Assembly (NCBI GenBank): GCA_963766935.1
Contig: CAVYBY010000002.1
Coordinates: 372,001-436,000, forward strand
Source: CAVYBY01 sp963766935
GTDB lineage: Bacteria > Actinomycetota > UBA4738 > HRBIN12
Length of the DNA: 64,000 nt
Reading direction: 5' to 3'
The notes beneath the pieces were generated by a model, which worked only from the letters and a program-made list of their open reading frames with translations, did no database searches and had not been told where the DNA came from. The number at the start of each line of letters is the position of its first letter. The stretch's first letter is position 1. The translations under genes and the position numbers were made by a program. Below are positions 42,942-51,461 of the stretch, piece by piece.

Positions 42942-44425
42942 ACGTCGAGCGCGAGGTCAAGCTTGGCGCTCCGTCGTGGTTCCGAATGCCCTCGCTCGAG
43001 GGGATCGGCGGTCCCGGCACGACCATGGAGCCCCGTCCGGTGCAAGACCTCGAGACGACCTATCTCGACACGCCGGATCTGCGCCTGACCCGCTGGGGGA
43101 TCTGCCTGCGGCTGCGCGCCGGCCACGGGTGGACGGTGAAGCTTCCGATCGAGGAGACCGAGGGGCTGCTGGTCCGAAGCGAGATGGAGTTCGCCGGCGA
43201 CGATCCGGCCTCGCCTCCCGAGGAGGCGCTGGATCTGCTCCGCGCCTTCGTCCGCTCCTCGAGCCTGCGGCCGGTCCTGGTCCTTCGGACCCTGCGCCAC
43301 CCGACTGTGATCCACGATCCACGCGGACATCAGGTGGCCGAGGTCGTCGACGACACCGCCACGATCGCGCTCGGCGGCTCCGGTGGCTTTCGCGAGGTGG
43401 AGATCGAGCTGGCCGAGGACGCGCCCGCCGGGCTCGTCGACGAGCTGATGACCCGGCTCCGGTCCGCCGGGGCCGGCGCACCCGATCCGACGCCGAAGTA
43501 TGTCCGGGCGCTCAGCCCGGTCTCGGCCGGCCGGCCCGAGGTCTCGCCGGCCACGATCGGCGGCCATGCGACCGCGGGCCAGGTCATCCGCCACACGCTC
43601 GCCCGTTCGGTCGCGAACCTGCTCCGGCACGACCCCGTCGTGCGGCTTGACGCCGACCCCGAAGGCGTCCACCAGGCGCGGGTCGCCACACGCCGGCTGC
43701 GCTCCGACCTTCGGACGTTCCTTCCGATGCTCGAGCCCGGCTGGACGGACGCGCTTCGAGTCGAGCTTCGGTGGCTCGGTGACGCGCTCGGACAGGCTCG
43801 CGACACCGACGTGCTGCTCGATCGGATGCGCGAGCTCATCGCCAACGTCCCCGACGCGGAGTCTCCCGGCGCCGCGGACGCCGTCGAGACGCTCGAGCGC
43901 CAGGACAAGGGGGCCCATGCCGCCGTCCTCGAGGTCTTGCGCTCCGATCGCTACGTCGCGCTGCTCGATCGGCTCGTCGCGGCGGCGAACGAGCCGGCGT
44001 TGCTTCCCGCCGCGGACGGGTTCGCCGGCGAGTCGCTCCCGTCGCTCGTGCGCGAGCCCTGGAAGGCGCTGCGGTCCGCGATCAAGGAGGGAACGGAGAA
44101 GCTCTCCGACGACGATCTCCACGGGATCAGGATCCACGTGAAACGGGTTCGGTACGCGGCGGAGGCGGTCGCCCCCGTCGGCGGTCGCGAGGCACGCCGC
44201 TTCGCCGAGGCCGCGGCCGAGCTTCAGGGCGTGCTCGGAGAGCACCACGACGCGGTCGTCGCCGAAGCGTGGCTCCGCGAGTGGGCCGCCGGCCGGCCGC
44301 CGGCGGGCGCGTTCGCGGCCGGGATGCTGGGCGGGATCGAGCGCGCCGCCGCCGCGGATGCCAGGTCGAGATGGCGCAAGGCCTGGCGCGCGCTGGACGA
44401 CCGGAAGCTTCGATCGTGGATGTGA
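42938..44425 (+). CDS. CYTH-CHAD domain protein (polyphosphate-associated)
   Basis: A 495-residue two-domain protein. The N-terminal CYTH domain (residues 1-190) begins with the signature V-E-R-E-V-K (ExExK) and contains paired basic and acidic strands (WTVKLPIEETEG, EVEIELAED). The C-terminal CHAD domain (about 215-495) has the conserved histidine helices VHQARVATRRLRSDLRTF and HGIRIHVKRVRYAAEAV. CYTH proteins hydrolyse or bind triphosphates; CHAD domains bind polyphosphate granules. Translational overlap with ppk1 supports a joint job in polyphosphate turnover. Confidence 0.92.
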   Translation: MNVEREVKLGAPSWFRMPSLEGIGGPGTTMEPRPVQDLETTYLDTPDLRLTRWGICLRLRAGHGWTVKLPIEETEGLLVRSEMEFAGDDPASPPEEALDLLRAFVRSSSLRPVLVLRTLRHPTVIHDPRGHQVAEVVDDTATIALGGSGGFREVEIELAEDAPAGLVDELMTRLRSAGAGAPDPTPKYVRALSPVSAGRPEVSPATIGGHATAGQVIRHTLARSVANLLRHDPVVRLDADPEGVHQARVATRRLRSDLRTFLPMLEPGWTDALRVELRWLGDALGQARDTDVLLDRMRELIANVPDAESPGAADAVETLERQDKGAHAAVLEVLRSDRYVALLDRLVAAANEPALLPAADGFAGESLPSLVREPWKALRSAIKEGTEKLSDDDLHGIRIHVKRVRYAAEAVAPVGGREARRFAEAAAELQGVLGEHHDAVVAEAWLREWAAGRPPAGAFAAGMLGGIERAAAADARSRWRKAWRALDDRKLRSWM

Positions 44426-45303
44426 TCCGGGCCGCCGGCGGGATTCCCAGCCGCCGCATCGGCGACACGGTCGAGGTCGTGCTCGTGCATCGGCCCTCCT
44501 ACGACGACTGGTCGTTTCCGAAGGGAAAGCTCGAAGACGGCGAGACCGAAGCCGAAGCCGCTGTTCGCGAGGTCGAGGAGGAGACCACCATCCGCGGCGA
44601 GCTCGGCCGGGATCTCGGGATGGTCACCTACGTCGACAACCGCGGTCGGCCGAAGACCGTCCGGTACTGGGAGATGGCCGTCTCCGACGGGGTCCGCGCG
44701 TCGGGGGATAGCGAGATCGACGACGCCAGGTGGGTTCCGGTCGAGGAGGCGGAGCGCATGCTGACCTACCCACACGACCGCGACCTGCTGACCCGGCTGA
44801 TGGACGCGCACGGGGCCGCGGTCACGGTTCCCGTCTATCTGCTTCGCCACGTGCAGGCGGCCAACCGCGCGTCGTGGCGCGAGCCCGACGAGCTCCGGCC
44901 GATCACGAAGAGCGGTCTTCGTCAGGCGAGAAAGCTCGTCGACGTCATGGCGGACCTGCCTCTGACGCGGCTGATGTCGAGCCCGTATCTCCGCTGTATC
45001 CAGTCGCTCGAGCCCATCGGCGAGGCTCGCGGGCTCGAGATCGATCTGTCACACGCGCTCTCGGAGGGAGAGGGTGCCGAAGCGGCGCGCCGGCTCGTGG
45101 TGGCCTCGGCGTCGGACGGTCCCGCGGCGCTCTGCACGCACGGCGACATCATCTCGTCGCTCGTCGAGGAGATGCTGGCTTCGGGCGTGACCCCGGAAGA
45201 CGGCGGGATCGGGTTCAAGAAGGGATCGATCTGGGCGCTCGGGGTTCGCGGCGGCGAGATCGCCACCGCCCGATATCTGCCTCCGCCCTCCGGCAAAGCC
45301 TGA
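44422..45303 (+). CDS. mutT1: Nudix hydrolase fused to histidine phosphatase (MutT1-like)
   Basis: A 293-residue fusion. Residues about 1-135 are a Nudix domain with box GKLEDGETEAEAAVREVEEE (threonine replaces the usual glycine at the end). Residues about 140-290 are a SixA-type phosphohistidine-phosphatase domain that starts LLRHVQAANR (RHG motif variant). M. tuberculosis MutT1 (Rv2985) has the same two-domain order and sits beside ppk1. That enzyme degrades 8-oxo-(d)GTP and diadenosine polyphosphates. GTG 44422 overlaps the CHAD stop; GTG 44416 is an alternative. Confidence 0.88.
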   Translation: MIRAAGGIPSRRIGDTVEVVLVHRPSYDDWSFPKGKLEDGETEAEAAVREVEEETTIRGELGRDLGMVTYVDNRGRPKTVRYWEMAVSDGVRASGDSEIDDARWVPVEEAERMLTYPHDRDLLTRLMDAHGAAVTVPVYLLRHVQAANRASWREPDELRPITKSGLRQARKLVDVMADLPLTRLMSSPYLRCIQSLEPIGEARGLEIDLSHALSEGEGAEAARRLVVASASDGPAALCTHGDIISSLVEEMLASGVTPEDGGIGFKKGSIWALGVRGGEIATARYLPPPSGKA

Positions 45304-45306
45304 GCC

Positions 45307-45813
45307 TCAGCCCGGCGAATCTGCCTCGGGGTCCTCGGCAATGAGGTCTTTCGCCATCTGCCGCGATGTCTCCGCGAACCCGAGGGACCCGTAGAGGCGA
45401 AGCGCCGCCTCGTTGCCGCCGAAGACGTTCAGCTCGATGCGGTCGTGCCCGGCGGCGCGGGCCTCGGACTCGAGCAGTTGCATGATCTCCCGGCCGAGAC
45501 CCCGGCCGCGCAGGTCCTGCGCAACCTCGATGTCGTAGATCCACAGCACGTCGCGCCCCTGGACCTCGCGCCCGGCGAACCACGCCCGGCCCACCGGGCC
45601 GCCCGTCACGTCGTCCTCGGCCACGAGGAACCGATGCCCGCGCGTCAGCATCCCGTCGGGCAACAAGCCCCGAATCTCGCGCTCGCACCGGGCGAGCACC
45701 TCCTCGGGCTGCCGGGCCGAGACGCGTGCGATCTCGGCGGCGTAGTCGTGCGGGAGCTGCCGGCGATACGCGGCGAACTCGTCGGCCCGCATCGGCCGGA
45801 GCCTGACGGTCAC
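45307..45813 (-). CDS. GNAT family N-acetyltransferase
   Basis: A 168-residue GNAT protein. The acetyl-CoA loop is DLRGRGLGREIMQLLE (R/Q-x-x-G-x-G/A), preceded by WIYDIEVAQ on strand 4 and followed by IELNVFGGNEAALRLYGSLGF. The acceptor is unknown. GTG 45813 is 1 base after the icd stop, so it is read from the icd transcript. Confidence 0.87.
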   Translation of the reverse strand: MTVRLRPMRADEFAAYRRQLPHDYAAEIARVSARQPEEVLARCEREIRGLLPDGMLTRGHRFLVAEDDVTGGPVGRAWFAGREVQGRDVLWIYDIEVAQDLRGRGLGREIMQLLESEARAAGHDRIELNVFGGNEAALRLYGSLGFAETSRQMAKDLIAEDPEADSPG

Positions 45814-45814
45814 C

Positions 45815-47302
45815 TCAGTTCTCGCCCTGATCCCGGGTGAACGCGAGCTCGCCGTCGAACTCCTGGAGCTTCTCGATGTGCATCCAGCGGTGATGGCTCG
45901 AGATCCGCGCGAGCAGCTCGTGGACGTCTTCGTCCGGCAGGTCGCCCGGGTCGTCGCGGATGATGAAGCGGCATCGGAAGTGGTCGCCGGTCTCGGTCAT
46001 GGCCCCCATCGCCGGGAACACCTTCGTGCCTCGCGAAGAGATCATCTTGAGCGACAGGCGCGTGTCCTTGGTGAGCTCCGTGAGCGAGGCGCCCAGCTCG
46101 TGGGCGCCGAGCGGGGACTCGACGAACACGTCGAGCCCCACGACCGCCCGCGACGACGGCTTCACGTAGTCCGCGGTCCCGGAGATCACCGGCAGCTGCA
46201 GCGGCTTCACGTCGCGGACCACCCAGCTCTGGGTGCGCTTGCCGAAGTTGCCGATGATCGCGTCGGTGTACGCCGAGGTCGGGGTTCCTCGGTCGTAGCC
46301 GAGGACGTCGCCGGTCAGGATGCCCGATTCGAGCGTCACGAAGACCGCATGCTCGATCGTGGCGGCCTCCTCGAACAGGCCGAGATGGCGAAGCATCAGC
46401 ACGCCGGACATGATCATGGCGGTCGGGTTGATGACGTCCTTGCCGGCGTACTTCGGCGCCGAGCCGTGCACCGCCTCGAAGATCGCTACCTCGTTTCCGA
46501 TGTTCGCGCTCGGCGCGAAACCGAGCCCGCCGATCAAGGCCGAGCTCTCGTCGGAGAGGATGTCGCCGTTCATGTTGGTCGTGACGATGACCTCGAATTG
46601 CTCGGGCCGCTTGACCAGCTGGTGCGCGCAGTTGTCGACGATGATGTGGCTCGCCTCGATGTCGGGATAGTCCGGCGCCGCGTCCTCGAAGGCGCGTTTC
46701 ATGGTCCCCTCGGAGAGTTTGAGGATGTTTGCCTTGGTGGCGCAGTGCACGGACCGCCGGCCTTCGCTCCGGGCGTACTCGAACGCAAAGCGGGCGATCT
46801 TCTCCGATCCACGAACGCTGATCAGCTTGAGCGCCTCGGCCACCCCGGGTGTCTGCAGGTACTCGATGCCCGCGTAGAGATCCTCGACGTTCTCCCGGAC
46901 CACGACGAGATCGATGCCGCGGCCCGAATACGGCGTCTTCACACCGGGGAGCTCCCGGATCGGACGCACGTTGGCGTAGGTCTCGAACAGCTTGCGAAGC
47001 GTGACGTTCGCGCTCTTCTCCCCGAATCCGACCGGGGTTTCGAGCGGGCCCTTGAGCGCGACCCGGGTGCGGCCGATCGACTCGATCGTCTCCCGCGGGA
47101 CGCCCGACGGCAGACCCGCTTTGAAGACCTCGGCGCCTGCCGCGGCGTCTTCCCATGCGATCGGGGCGCCGGTCGCCTCGATGATCCGGCGCGCGGATGC
47201 GATCACCTCGGGCCCGATGCCGTCGCCGTGGATCAGCGTGACGGGAATGCCGTGACTCCCTGTCGCATCCGTCGGGGCATTCGTCGGGGCGTTCGTGCTC
47301 AA
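45815..47302 (-). CDS. icd: Isocitrate dehydrogenase, long Thermus-like type
   Basis: A 495-residue isocitrate/isopropylmalate dehydrogenase family enzyme. It has GDGIGPEVI at the N-terminus, the substrate loop ANVRPIRELPGVKTPYSGRGIDLVVVREN, seen as NVRPIRELPGVKTPYSG, the metal-binding TNMNGDILSDESSALIGGLG, and the cofactor region EAVHGSAPKYAGKDVINPTA, cited as AVHGSAPKYAGKDVINP. The extra C-terminal domain of about 140 residues matches the long form known from Thermus thermophilus (496 residues, NADP-linked). It converts isocitrate to 2-oxoglutarate. TTG 47302 has gaggagg just upstream. The long form is unusual for an actinobacterium. Confidence 0.88.
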   Translation of the reverse strand: MSTNAPTNAPTDATGSHGIPVTLIHGDGIGPEVIASARRIIEATGAPIAWEDAAAGAEVFKAGLPSGVPRETIESIGRTRVALKGPLETPVGFGEKSANVTLRKLFETYANVRPIRELPGVKTPYSGRGIDLVVVRENVEDLYAGIEYLQTPGVAEALKLISVRGSEKIARFAFEYARSEGRRSVHCATKANILKLSEGTMKRAFEDAAPDYPDIEASHIIVDNCAHQLVKRPEQFEVIVTTNMNGDILSDESSALIGGLGFAPSANIGNEVAIFEAVHGSAPKYAGKDVINPTAMIMSGVLMLRHLGLFEEAATIEHAVFVTLESGILTGDVLGYDRGTPTSAYTDAIIGNFGKRTQSWVVRDVKPLQLPVISGTADYVKPSSRAVVGLDVFVESPLGAHELGASLTELTKDTRLSLKMISSRGTKVFPAMGAMTETGDHFRCRFIIRDDPGDLPDEDVHELLARISSHHRWMHIEKLQEFDGELAFTRDQGEN

Positions 47303-47393
47303 CTGAGCCTCCTCAATCGAATCGCGGGCGCGCCAATGGTAGCGGCATCACGAGAGGGACCCTGCGCAGGGCCGGGGAGCACAGACATCGGAG

Positions 47394-47464
47394 CTGGCCC
47401 GCCTGGATTCGAACCAAGACTAACTGATCCAGAATCAGTCGTGCTGCCGTTACACCACGGGCCA
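47394..47464 (-). tRNA. tRNA-Gln (anticodon CTG)
   Basis: The minus strand starts TGGCCCGTGG, has the anticodon arm ACTGA-TTCTGGA-TCAGT with anticodon CTG, and the T arm CTTGGTTCGAATCCAGG. The acceptor stem TGGCCCG pairs with CGGGCCA, and G is the discriminator. The gene is 71 bases long with no CCA. The rest of the 304-base gap 47303-47606 shows no gene. Confidence 0.95.
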
Positions 47465-47606
47465 ACGAAGCATCGCTGATGCTACCAATGCCCGTGGCGC
47501 GGCCGGGGGATGCCGGCCCGGCAGGCCCGCGCCGCAAGGGTTCCGTTTGACCGACACCCTCCCGGCCGATTAGCGTGACGCGACGGATCGCAGAAGGGAA
47601 GCGGCG

Positions 47607-47888
47607 ATGAACAAAGGAGGGTTGGTCGCGGAGGTCGCGAAGCACACCGGTCTCAGCAAGGCGGAGGTCGGTCGTGTCGTCGACGCTGCGATCGAGACGA
47701 TCCGCAGCTCCGTGGTCAAGGGGGAGCGGGTGACGCTTGCGGACTTCGGGACGTTCGAGCGCAAGCACCGGAACAAGCGGATCGCGCGGAATCCGCGCAA
47801 GCCCGACGTGCCGATCGTGGTTCCCGAGCGCGACCTGCCGGCGTTCACCCCGGGCAAGGAGTTCCGGGAATTGGTCCTGGAAGATTAG
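47607..47888 (+). CDS. hup: HU family DNA-binding protein
   Basis: A 93-residue HU protein: MNKGGLVAEVAKHTGLSKAE at the start, then VTLADFGTFERKHRNKRIARNPRK in the DNA-binding arm, cited as LADFGTFERKHR. There is no lysine-rich tail like that of mycobacterial HupB. It bends and compacts DNA. Its place close to ppk1/mutT1 follows the mycobacterial order. ggaagcgg precedes ATG 47607. Confidence 0.95.
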   Translation: MNKGGLVAEVAKHTGLSKAEVGRVVDAAIETIRSSVVKGERVTLADFGTFERKHRNKRIARNPRKPDVPIVVPERDLPAFTPGKEFRELVLED

Positions 47889-47900
47889 AGCCGGACGCCG

Positions 47901-48110
47901 CTAGTCGAAGGTGACCAGACGGAGCCGGCGGGCGACGGTTGCCCCGCCGACGTCTTCGAGATCGAACCGAACTCGCTGTCCGATCCTGAGTGTTCGTACG
48001 ACGCTGCCGACGGTCGACTCGGCATCGATCGCCACCTCCCGGCGGTCGTCCATCAGGAGGCTCCCGCTTCGGTCCCGTTCGTCGAAGTCCTTGATCGTTC
48101 CCTGCGCCAT
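47901..48110 (-). CDS. Small cold-shock-like (OB-fold) protein
   Basis: A 69-residue protein with a cold-shock-like plan: GTIKDFDERDRSGSLLMDD (strands 1-2), VGSVVRTLRIGQRVRFDLED and ATVARRLRLV. The aromatic RNA-binding residues of true CspA (KGFGFI) are missing, so nucleic-acid binding is uncertain. It is 1 base from the cofC stop and shares that transcript. Confidence 0.65.
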   Translation of the reverse strand: MAQGTIKDFDERDRSGSLLMDDRREVAIDAESTVGSVVRTLRIGQRVRFDLEDVGGATVARRLRLVTFD

Positions 48111-48111
48111 C

Positions 48112-48798
48112 TCAGCGCCTCCTCAGTTCCCCGATGCCGCCGATCCGTTCGCGAAGGCCCATGTCGCGGCAGACCTCGAGCGTCCGGCCTCGCCGGCCGG
48201 CGTCCAGAGTCGGGCCCGGTCGGCCGGCGTCCAGAACGGTGAGGATATCGTCTGGCTCGTCGAGGTCGAAAGCGAGCTCGGGGGCCTCCACCACCGCCGC
48301 GGGCAGATCCGCCTCGGTCGCCGCCTGCAAGTGCCGGCGGTAGGAGTCGGGCCCGAAGTGCGCACGGATCGCGTTGGGCGGCCGGCGAAGCAGCAGGTTC
48401 GTCCCGGTCTCGTCGGTGGAGGGGGCAACCACGACCGGGCCGAGCGTCCGGAGCGCGCGGGCGAGAGCCTCGGTCGTCAGCAGCGGCGTGTCGGCGAGCA
48501 GCACGGCCAGTGCGCCGGCCTCGAGGCCGGCCGCCTCCTCCTCGACCTGCCGGATCGCCGCGCCGAGCGGCGGGTGCTCCTCGCGGATCGCCAGGGCCCC
48601 GCGTCTGGTCGCGATCTCGAGCACGGTCTCGTCGGGCGAGACGACCCACGTGTCCCACCCCACGACGCTCTGCGTGACGTCCATGACGTCCTCGAGCATC
48701 GCAAGGGTGAGCGCCGCGCGCTCGAGCGGGCTCAGCACCGGGTGCAGGCGTGTCTTGGCGTCGTCGAGCGATGTGACCGGCAGGACGATGGCGCGCAC
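48112..48798 (-). CDS. cofC: 2-phospho-L-lactate guanylyltransferase (F420 biosynthesis)
   Basis: A 228-residue nucleotidyltransferase of the CofC/FbiD family. It opens VRAIVLPVTSLDDAKTRLHP, the GTP-binding start of the family, followed by TLAMLEDVM, VLLADTPLLT (metal-binding aspartate) and GTNLLLRRPPNAIRAHFGPDS, cited as TNLLLRRPPNAIRAHFG. The enzyme activates phospholactate or phosphoenolpyruvate with GTP for cofactor F420. In M. tuberculosis its counterpart fbiD (Rv2983) lies beside ppk1, in keeping with this locus. GTG 48798 is preferred because it begins the conserved strand; GTG 48810 is possible. Confidence 0.87.
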   Translation of the reverse strand: MRAIVLPVTSLDDAKTRLHPVLSPLERAALTLAMLEDVMDVTQSVVGWDTWVVSPDETVLEIATRRGALAIREEHPPLGAAIRQVEEEAAGLEAGALAVLLADTPLLTTEALARALRTLGPVVVAPSTDETGTNLLLRRPPNAIRAHFGPDSYRRHLQAATEADLPAAVVEAPELAFDLDEPDDILTVLDAGRPGPTLDAGRRGRTLEVCRDMGLRERIGGIGELRRR

Positions 48799-48926
48799 GA
48801 GGGACCCCACGAAGGGGACAGGGTAGCCCACGGGGCGCGATAGTCTCACCGGCACGCGAAGCTCCGAACGAGAGCCCGAGCCGAGAAAGCGAAGATGATC
48901 GTGAGATCGAACGAGGAGGTCCGACC

Positions 48927-49562
48927 GTGTCCACGCTGGCGTTGACTCTGGCCCCGCCCCGGTCGCGAGCGACCGCGAGGGTCGTGTTCGCCGTCGCATG
49001 CGCCGTCGCCGGCAGCCTGCTCATCGCCGGGCTGGCCCAGGTCCGCATCACCCTGTCGTTCACGCCGGTTCCGATCACGGGCCAGACGTTGGGGGTCCTG
49101 CTCGTCGGCGCGGCGTACGGCCCCGGGCTGGGCGCCGGGACGGTGCTGCTCTATCTCGCATGGGCCGTTGTGGGCCTGCCGGTGCTCGCGCCGCAGCCCG
49201 ATGGGTCGCATCTCGCCGGCCTCCACGTCCTCGGCGCCGCCGCGGCGACCGGCGGGTATCTGTGGGGGTTCGTCCTGGCCTCGGGCCTCGTGGGGTGGCT
49301 CTCGCGCAAAGGGTGGGATCGATCGGTTCGCAGCTCGATCAGCGCGATGTTGCTCGGCTCGATCGTGCTCTATGCGGTGGCCCTTCCGTGGCTCGAGCAC
49401 GCGCTGCCGGCGCTGACGGGGTCCCCGGCAACGTGGTCCGACACGCTCGAAAGCGGGCTCTACCCCTTCGTCATCGGCGACACGCTCAAGCTGCTCGCCG
49501 CGGCCGGGCTCCTGCCCGCGGCGTGGCGCGTCCTCGAGCGGCTTCGACCCGGAGACCGCTGA
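48927..49562 (+). CDS. bioY: Biotin ECF transporter S component BioY
   Basis: A 211-residue membrane protein with six hydrophobic segments and the BioY landmark ITLSFTPVPITGQTLGVLLVG, cited as FTPVPITGQTLGVLLVGA, plus GGYLWGFVLASGLVGWL. It binds biotin in the membrane and works with a general EcfAAT module, which is not in this window. A gaggaggt ribosome site precedes GTG 48927. The acyltransferase that follows starts one base after the stop. Confidence 0.93.
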   Translation: MSTLALTLAPPRSRATARVVFAVACAVAGSLLIAGLAQVRITLSFTPVPITGQTLGVLLVGAAYGPGLGAGTVLLYLAWAVVGLPVLAPQPDGSHLAGLHVLGAAAATGGYLWGFVLASGLVGWLSRKGWDRSVRSSISAMLLGSIVLYAVALPWLEHALPALTGSPATWSDTLESGLYPFVIGDTLKLLAAAGLLPAAWRVLERLRPGDR

Positions 49563-49563
49563 G

Positions 49564-50235
49564 CTGGCCGAGCCACTCGTTCCCGTCCTCAAAGCGCTGG
49601 CGATCCCGCCGCTCCGGCTCTGGTTCCGCTGGCGGTTCGAGGGGTTCGAGCGGATCCCCCGGCACGGACCGGCGATCCTGGCCTGCAATCACATCTCCTA
49701 CCTCGATCCGGTGACCGTCGCGTACGCGGTCCTTCGCACCGGGCGCCGGCCCCGGTTCCTGGCCAAACAAGAGCTGTTCGGGGTGCCGGTGCTCGGGTCG
49801 GTCATGCGCTCCGTCAAGCAGATTCCGGTCCGGCGCGGCTCCGACGGGCGCCGGCCCCTCGCCGCGGCCGATGCGGCCCTTCGGGCCGGGGAGGTCGTGG
49901 TCGTCTACCCGGAGGGCACCGTGACGACCCGCCCGGACTTCCTTCCGATGCAGGCGAAGACGGGTGCGGTCCGGCTCTCGCTCGCTTCCGGCGTCCCGAT
50001 CATCCCGATGGCCTCCTGGGGAACCCAAGCGGTCTGGCAGAAGTCCGGCCACGGATCGCTCCGCCCGGGCCGTCCGATCTGGCTCGAGGTGGGCGAACCG
50101 ATCGATCTGTCGGGGCGGCGCGAGCAGGCCAAGGACTACGAGGCGCTGAGGGCCATGACCGCGGAGGTGATGGAGGCCGTCGCCGCCCTCGCGCGGGGTC
50201 TCCGTGACCGGTATCCCGCTCGCTGGGCCGGCTGA
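49564..50235 (+). CDS. plsC: 1-acylglycerol-3-phosphate O-acyltransferase (PlsC family)
   Basis: A protein of about 223 residues with the acyltransferase motif NHISYLDP (NHx4D) at residues about 46-53 and the second motif VVVYPEGTVTTRPDFLPMQ, cited as VVYPEGTVTTRPDF. The motifs form the active site for moving an acyl chain to lysophosphatidate at the membrane. The NHx4D motif lies upstream of the first GTG (49711). Between the in-frame stop at 49414 and that GTG there is no ATG, GTG or TTG. CTG 49564, nine bases after ggag and one base after the bioY stop, is the best start. Confidence 0.85.
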   Translation: MAEPLVPVLKALAIPPLRLWFRWRFEGFERIPRHGPAILACNHISYLDPVTVAYAVLRTGRRPRFLAKQELFGVPVLGSVMRSVKQIPVRRGSDGRRPLAAADAALRAGEVVVVYPEGTVTTRPDFLPMQAKTGAVRLSLASGVPIIPMASWGTQAVWQKSGHGSLRPGRPIWLEVGEPIDLSGRREQAKDYEALRAMTAEVMEAVAALARGLRDRYPARWAG

Positions 50236-50263
50236 GGGCTCCGGGGGCGGCGGGGGCTGGCTG

Positions 50264-50269
50264 TAGGCT
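50264..50269 (+). promoter_or_regulatory. -10 element, leaderless promoter
   Basis: TAGGCT, seven bases, then ATG 50277. There is no ribosome site before the start. Confidence 0.5.
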
Positions 50270-50276
50270 CTCGGCC

Positions 50277-51461
50277 ATGGCCGAGGCACGCAAACGGCGG
50301 TTCCAGACGCGTGCCGTCCACGCTGCCGAGCCGCCTCCGGTCGACCAGCGGACGGCGAGCGTTCCCATCTACCAGACGTCGACGTTTCGCTTCGACACGA
50401 ACGAGGAGTTCGCCGAGGCGATCGCGTTCCGCGGTCCCGGGTACGTCTACACGCGGGGGTACGGCAACCCGACCGTTGATGCGTTCCAGGGGGCGATGGC
50501 CGATCTCGAGGAGACGGAGTCGGCCCTGGGCTTCGCCTCGGGGACGGCCGCGATCCATTCCCTGTTCGTGACGCTCGCCGGATCGGGCGACCGCATCGTC
50601 GCGGCAAACGCCCTCTACGGCGGGACGTTCGCGCAGCTTCGGCGCGTCTTGCCGCGGTTCGGGATCGAGGTCACGTGGGTCGATCCCGCCGACCTCGATG
50701 CCGTGAAGACGGCGCTTCCGGGCGCTTCGCTCTTCTACTGCGAGACGATCGTGAACCCGACGACGACGATGCCGGATCTCGCGGCTCTCTCGGAGCTGTG
50801 CCGAGACGCCGGGGTGCCGAGCGCCGTCGACAACACCTTCGCGTCTCCGTATCTGTGCAACCCGGCCGCGCTCGGGTTCGAGTTCGTCGTGCACTCGGCG
50901 ACGAAGTACATCGGCGGCCACGGCGACCTCATCGGCGGCGTGATCTGCACGAACCATCCGCGGTTCGAGGCGCTCCGCGACACGCTCGTGGACCTGGGCG
51001 GTTCGATGCAGCCGCTCGAGGCATGGCTGTGCCTTCGCGGGCTGTCGACGCTCTCACTGCGGATGGACCAGGTGGGCCGGTCGGCCGGCCTGCTCGCGGA
51101 GTTCCTCGAGTCGCATCCGCGCGTGGGGCGGGTGCACTACCCGGGGCTCGCCTCCCACCCCCAGCACGAGCTGGCCCGCCGCGAGCTCCGTGGCTTCGCG
51201 GGGATGCTCGCCTTCGAGGTGGACGGTGGCGTGGAGACCGGGAGCCGGGTCGCGGAGGGGCTCGAATTGGGGTGGATCGCAGCCAGCCTGGGAAGCGTCC
51301 AGACACTTGTGGCCCATCCGGCGTCGACCACGCATCGCCAGATGGAGCCGGCGGCCCGGCGCGCGGCGGGGATCGGCGACGGGCTTCTGCGCGTCGCGGT
51401 CGGGCTCGAGGATCCGGAAGACCTGGTCGAGGATTTCGCGCAGGCGCTGGAGCGCGCGTGA
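50277..51461 (+). CDS. Cys/Met metabolism PLP enzyme (cystathionine gamma-synthase/lyase type)
   Basis: A 394-residue PLP enzyme of the trans-sulfuration family. YTRGYGNPT binds phosphate, GFASGTAAI follows, and the PLP lysine is K210 in HSATKYIGGHGD. SLGSVQTLVAHPASTTH is the usual C-terminal substrate motif. Cystathionine gamma-synthase, gamma-lyase, O-acetylhomoserine sulfhydrylase and methionine gamma-lyase cannot be told apart safely by eye. The gene overlaps ddl by GTGA. Confidence 0.9.
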   Translation: MAEARKRRFQTRAVHAAEPPPVDQRTASVPIYQTSTFRFDTNEEFAEAIAFRGPGYVYTRGYGNPTVDAFQGAMADLEETESALGFASGTAAIHSLFVTLAGSGDRIVAANALYGGTFAQLRRVLPRFGIEVTWVDPADLDAVKTALPGASLFYCETIVNPTTTMPDLAALSELCRDAGVPSAVDNTFASPYLCNPAALGFEFVVHSATKYIGGHGDLIGGVICTNHPRFEALRDTLVDLGGSMQPLEAWLCLRGLSTLSLRMDQVGRSAGLLAEFLESHPRVGRVHYPGLASHPQHELARRELRGFAGMLAFEVDGGVETGSRVAEGLELGWIAASLGSVQTLVAHPASTTHRQMEPAARRAAGIGDGLLRVAVGLEDPEDLVEDFAQALERA

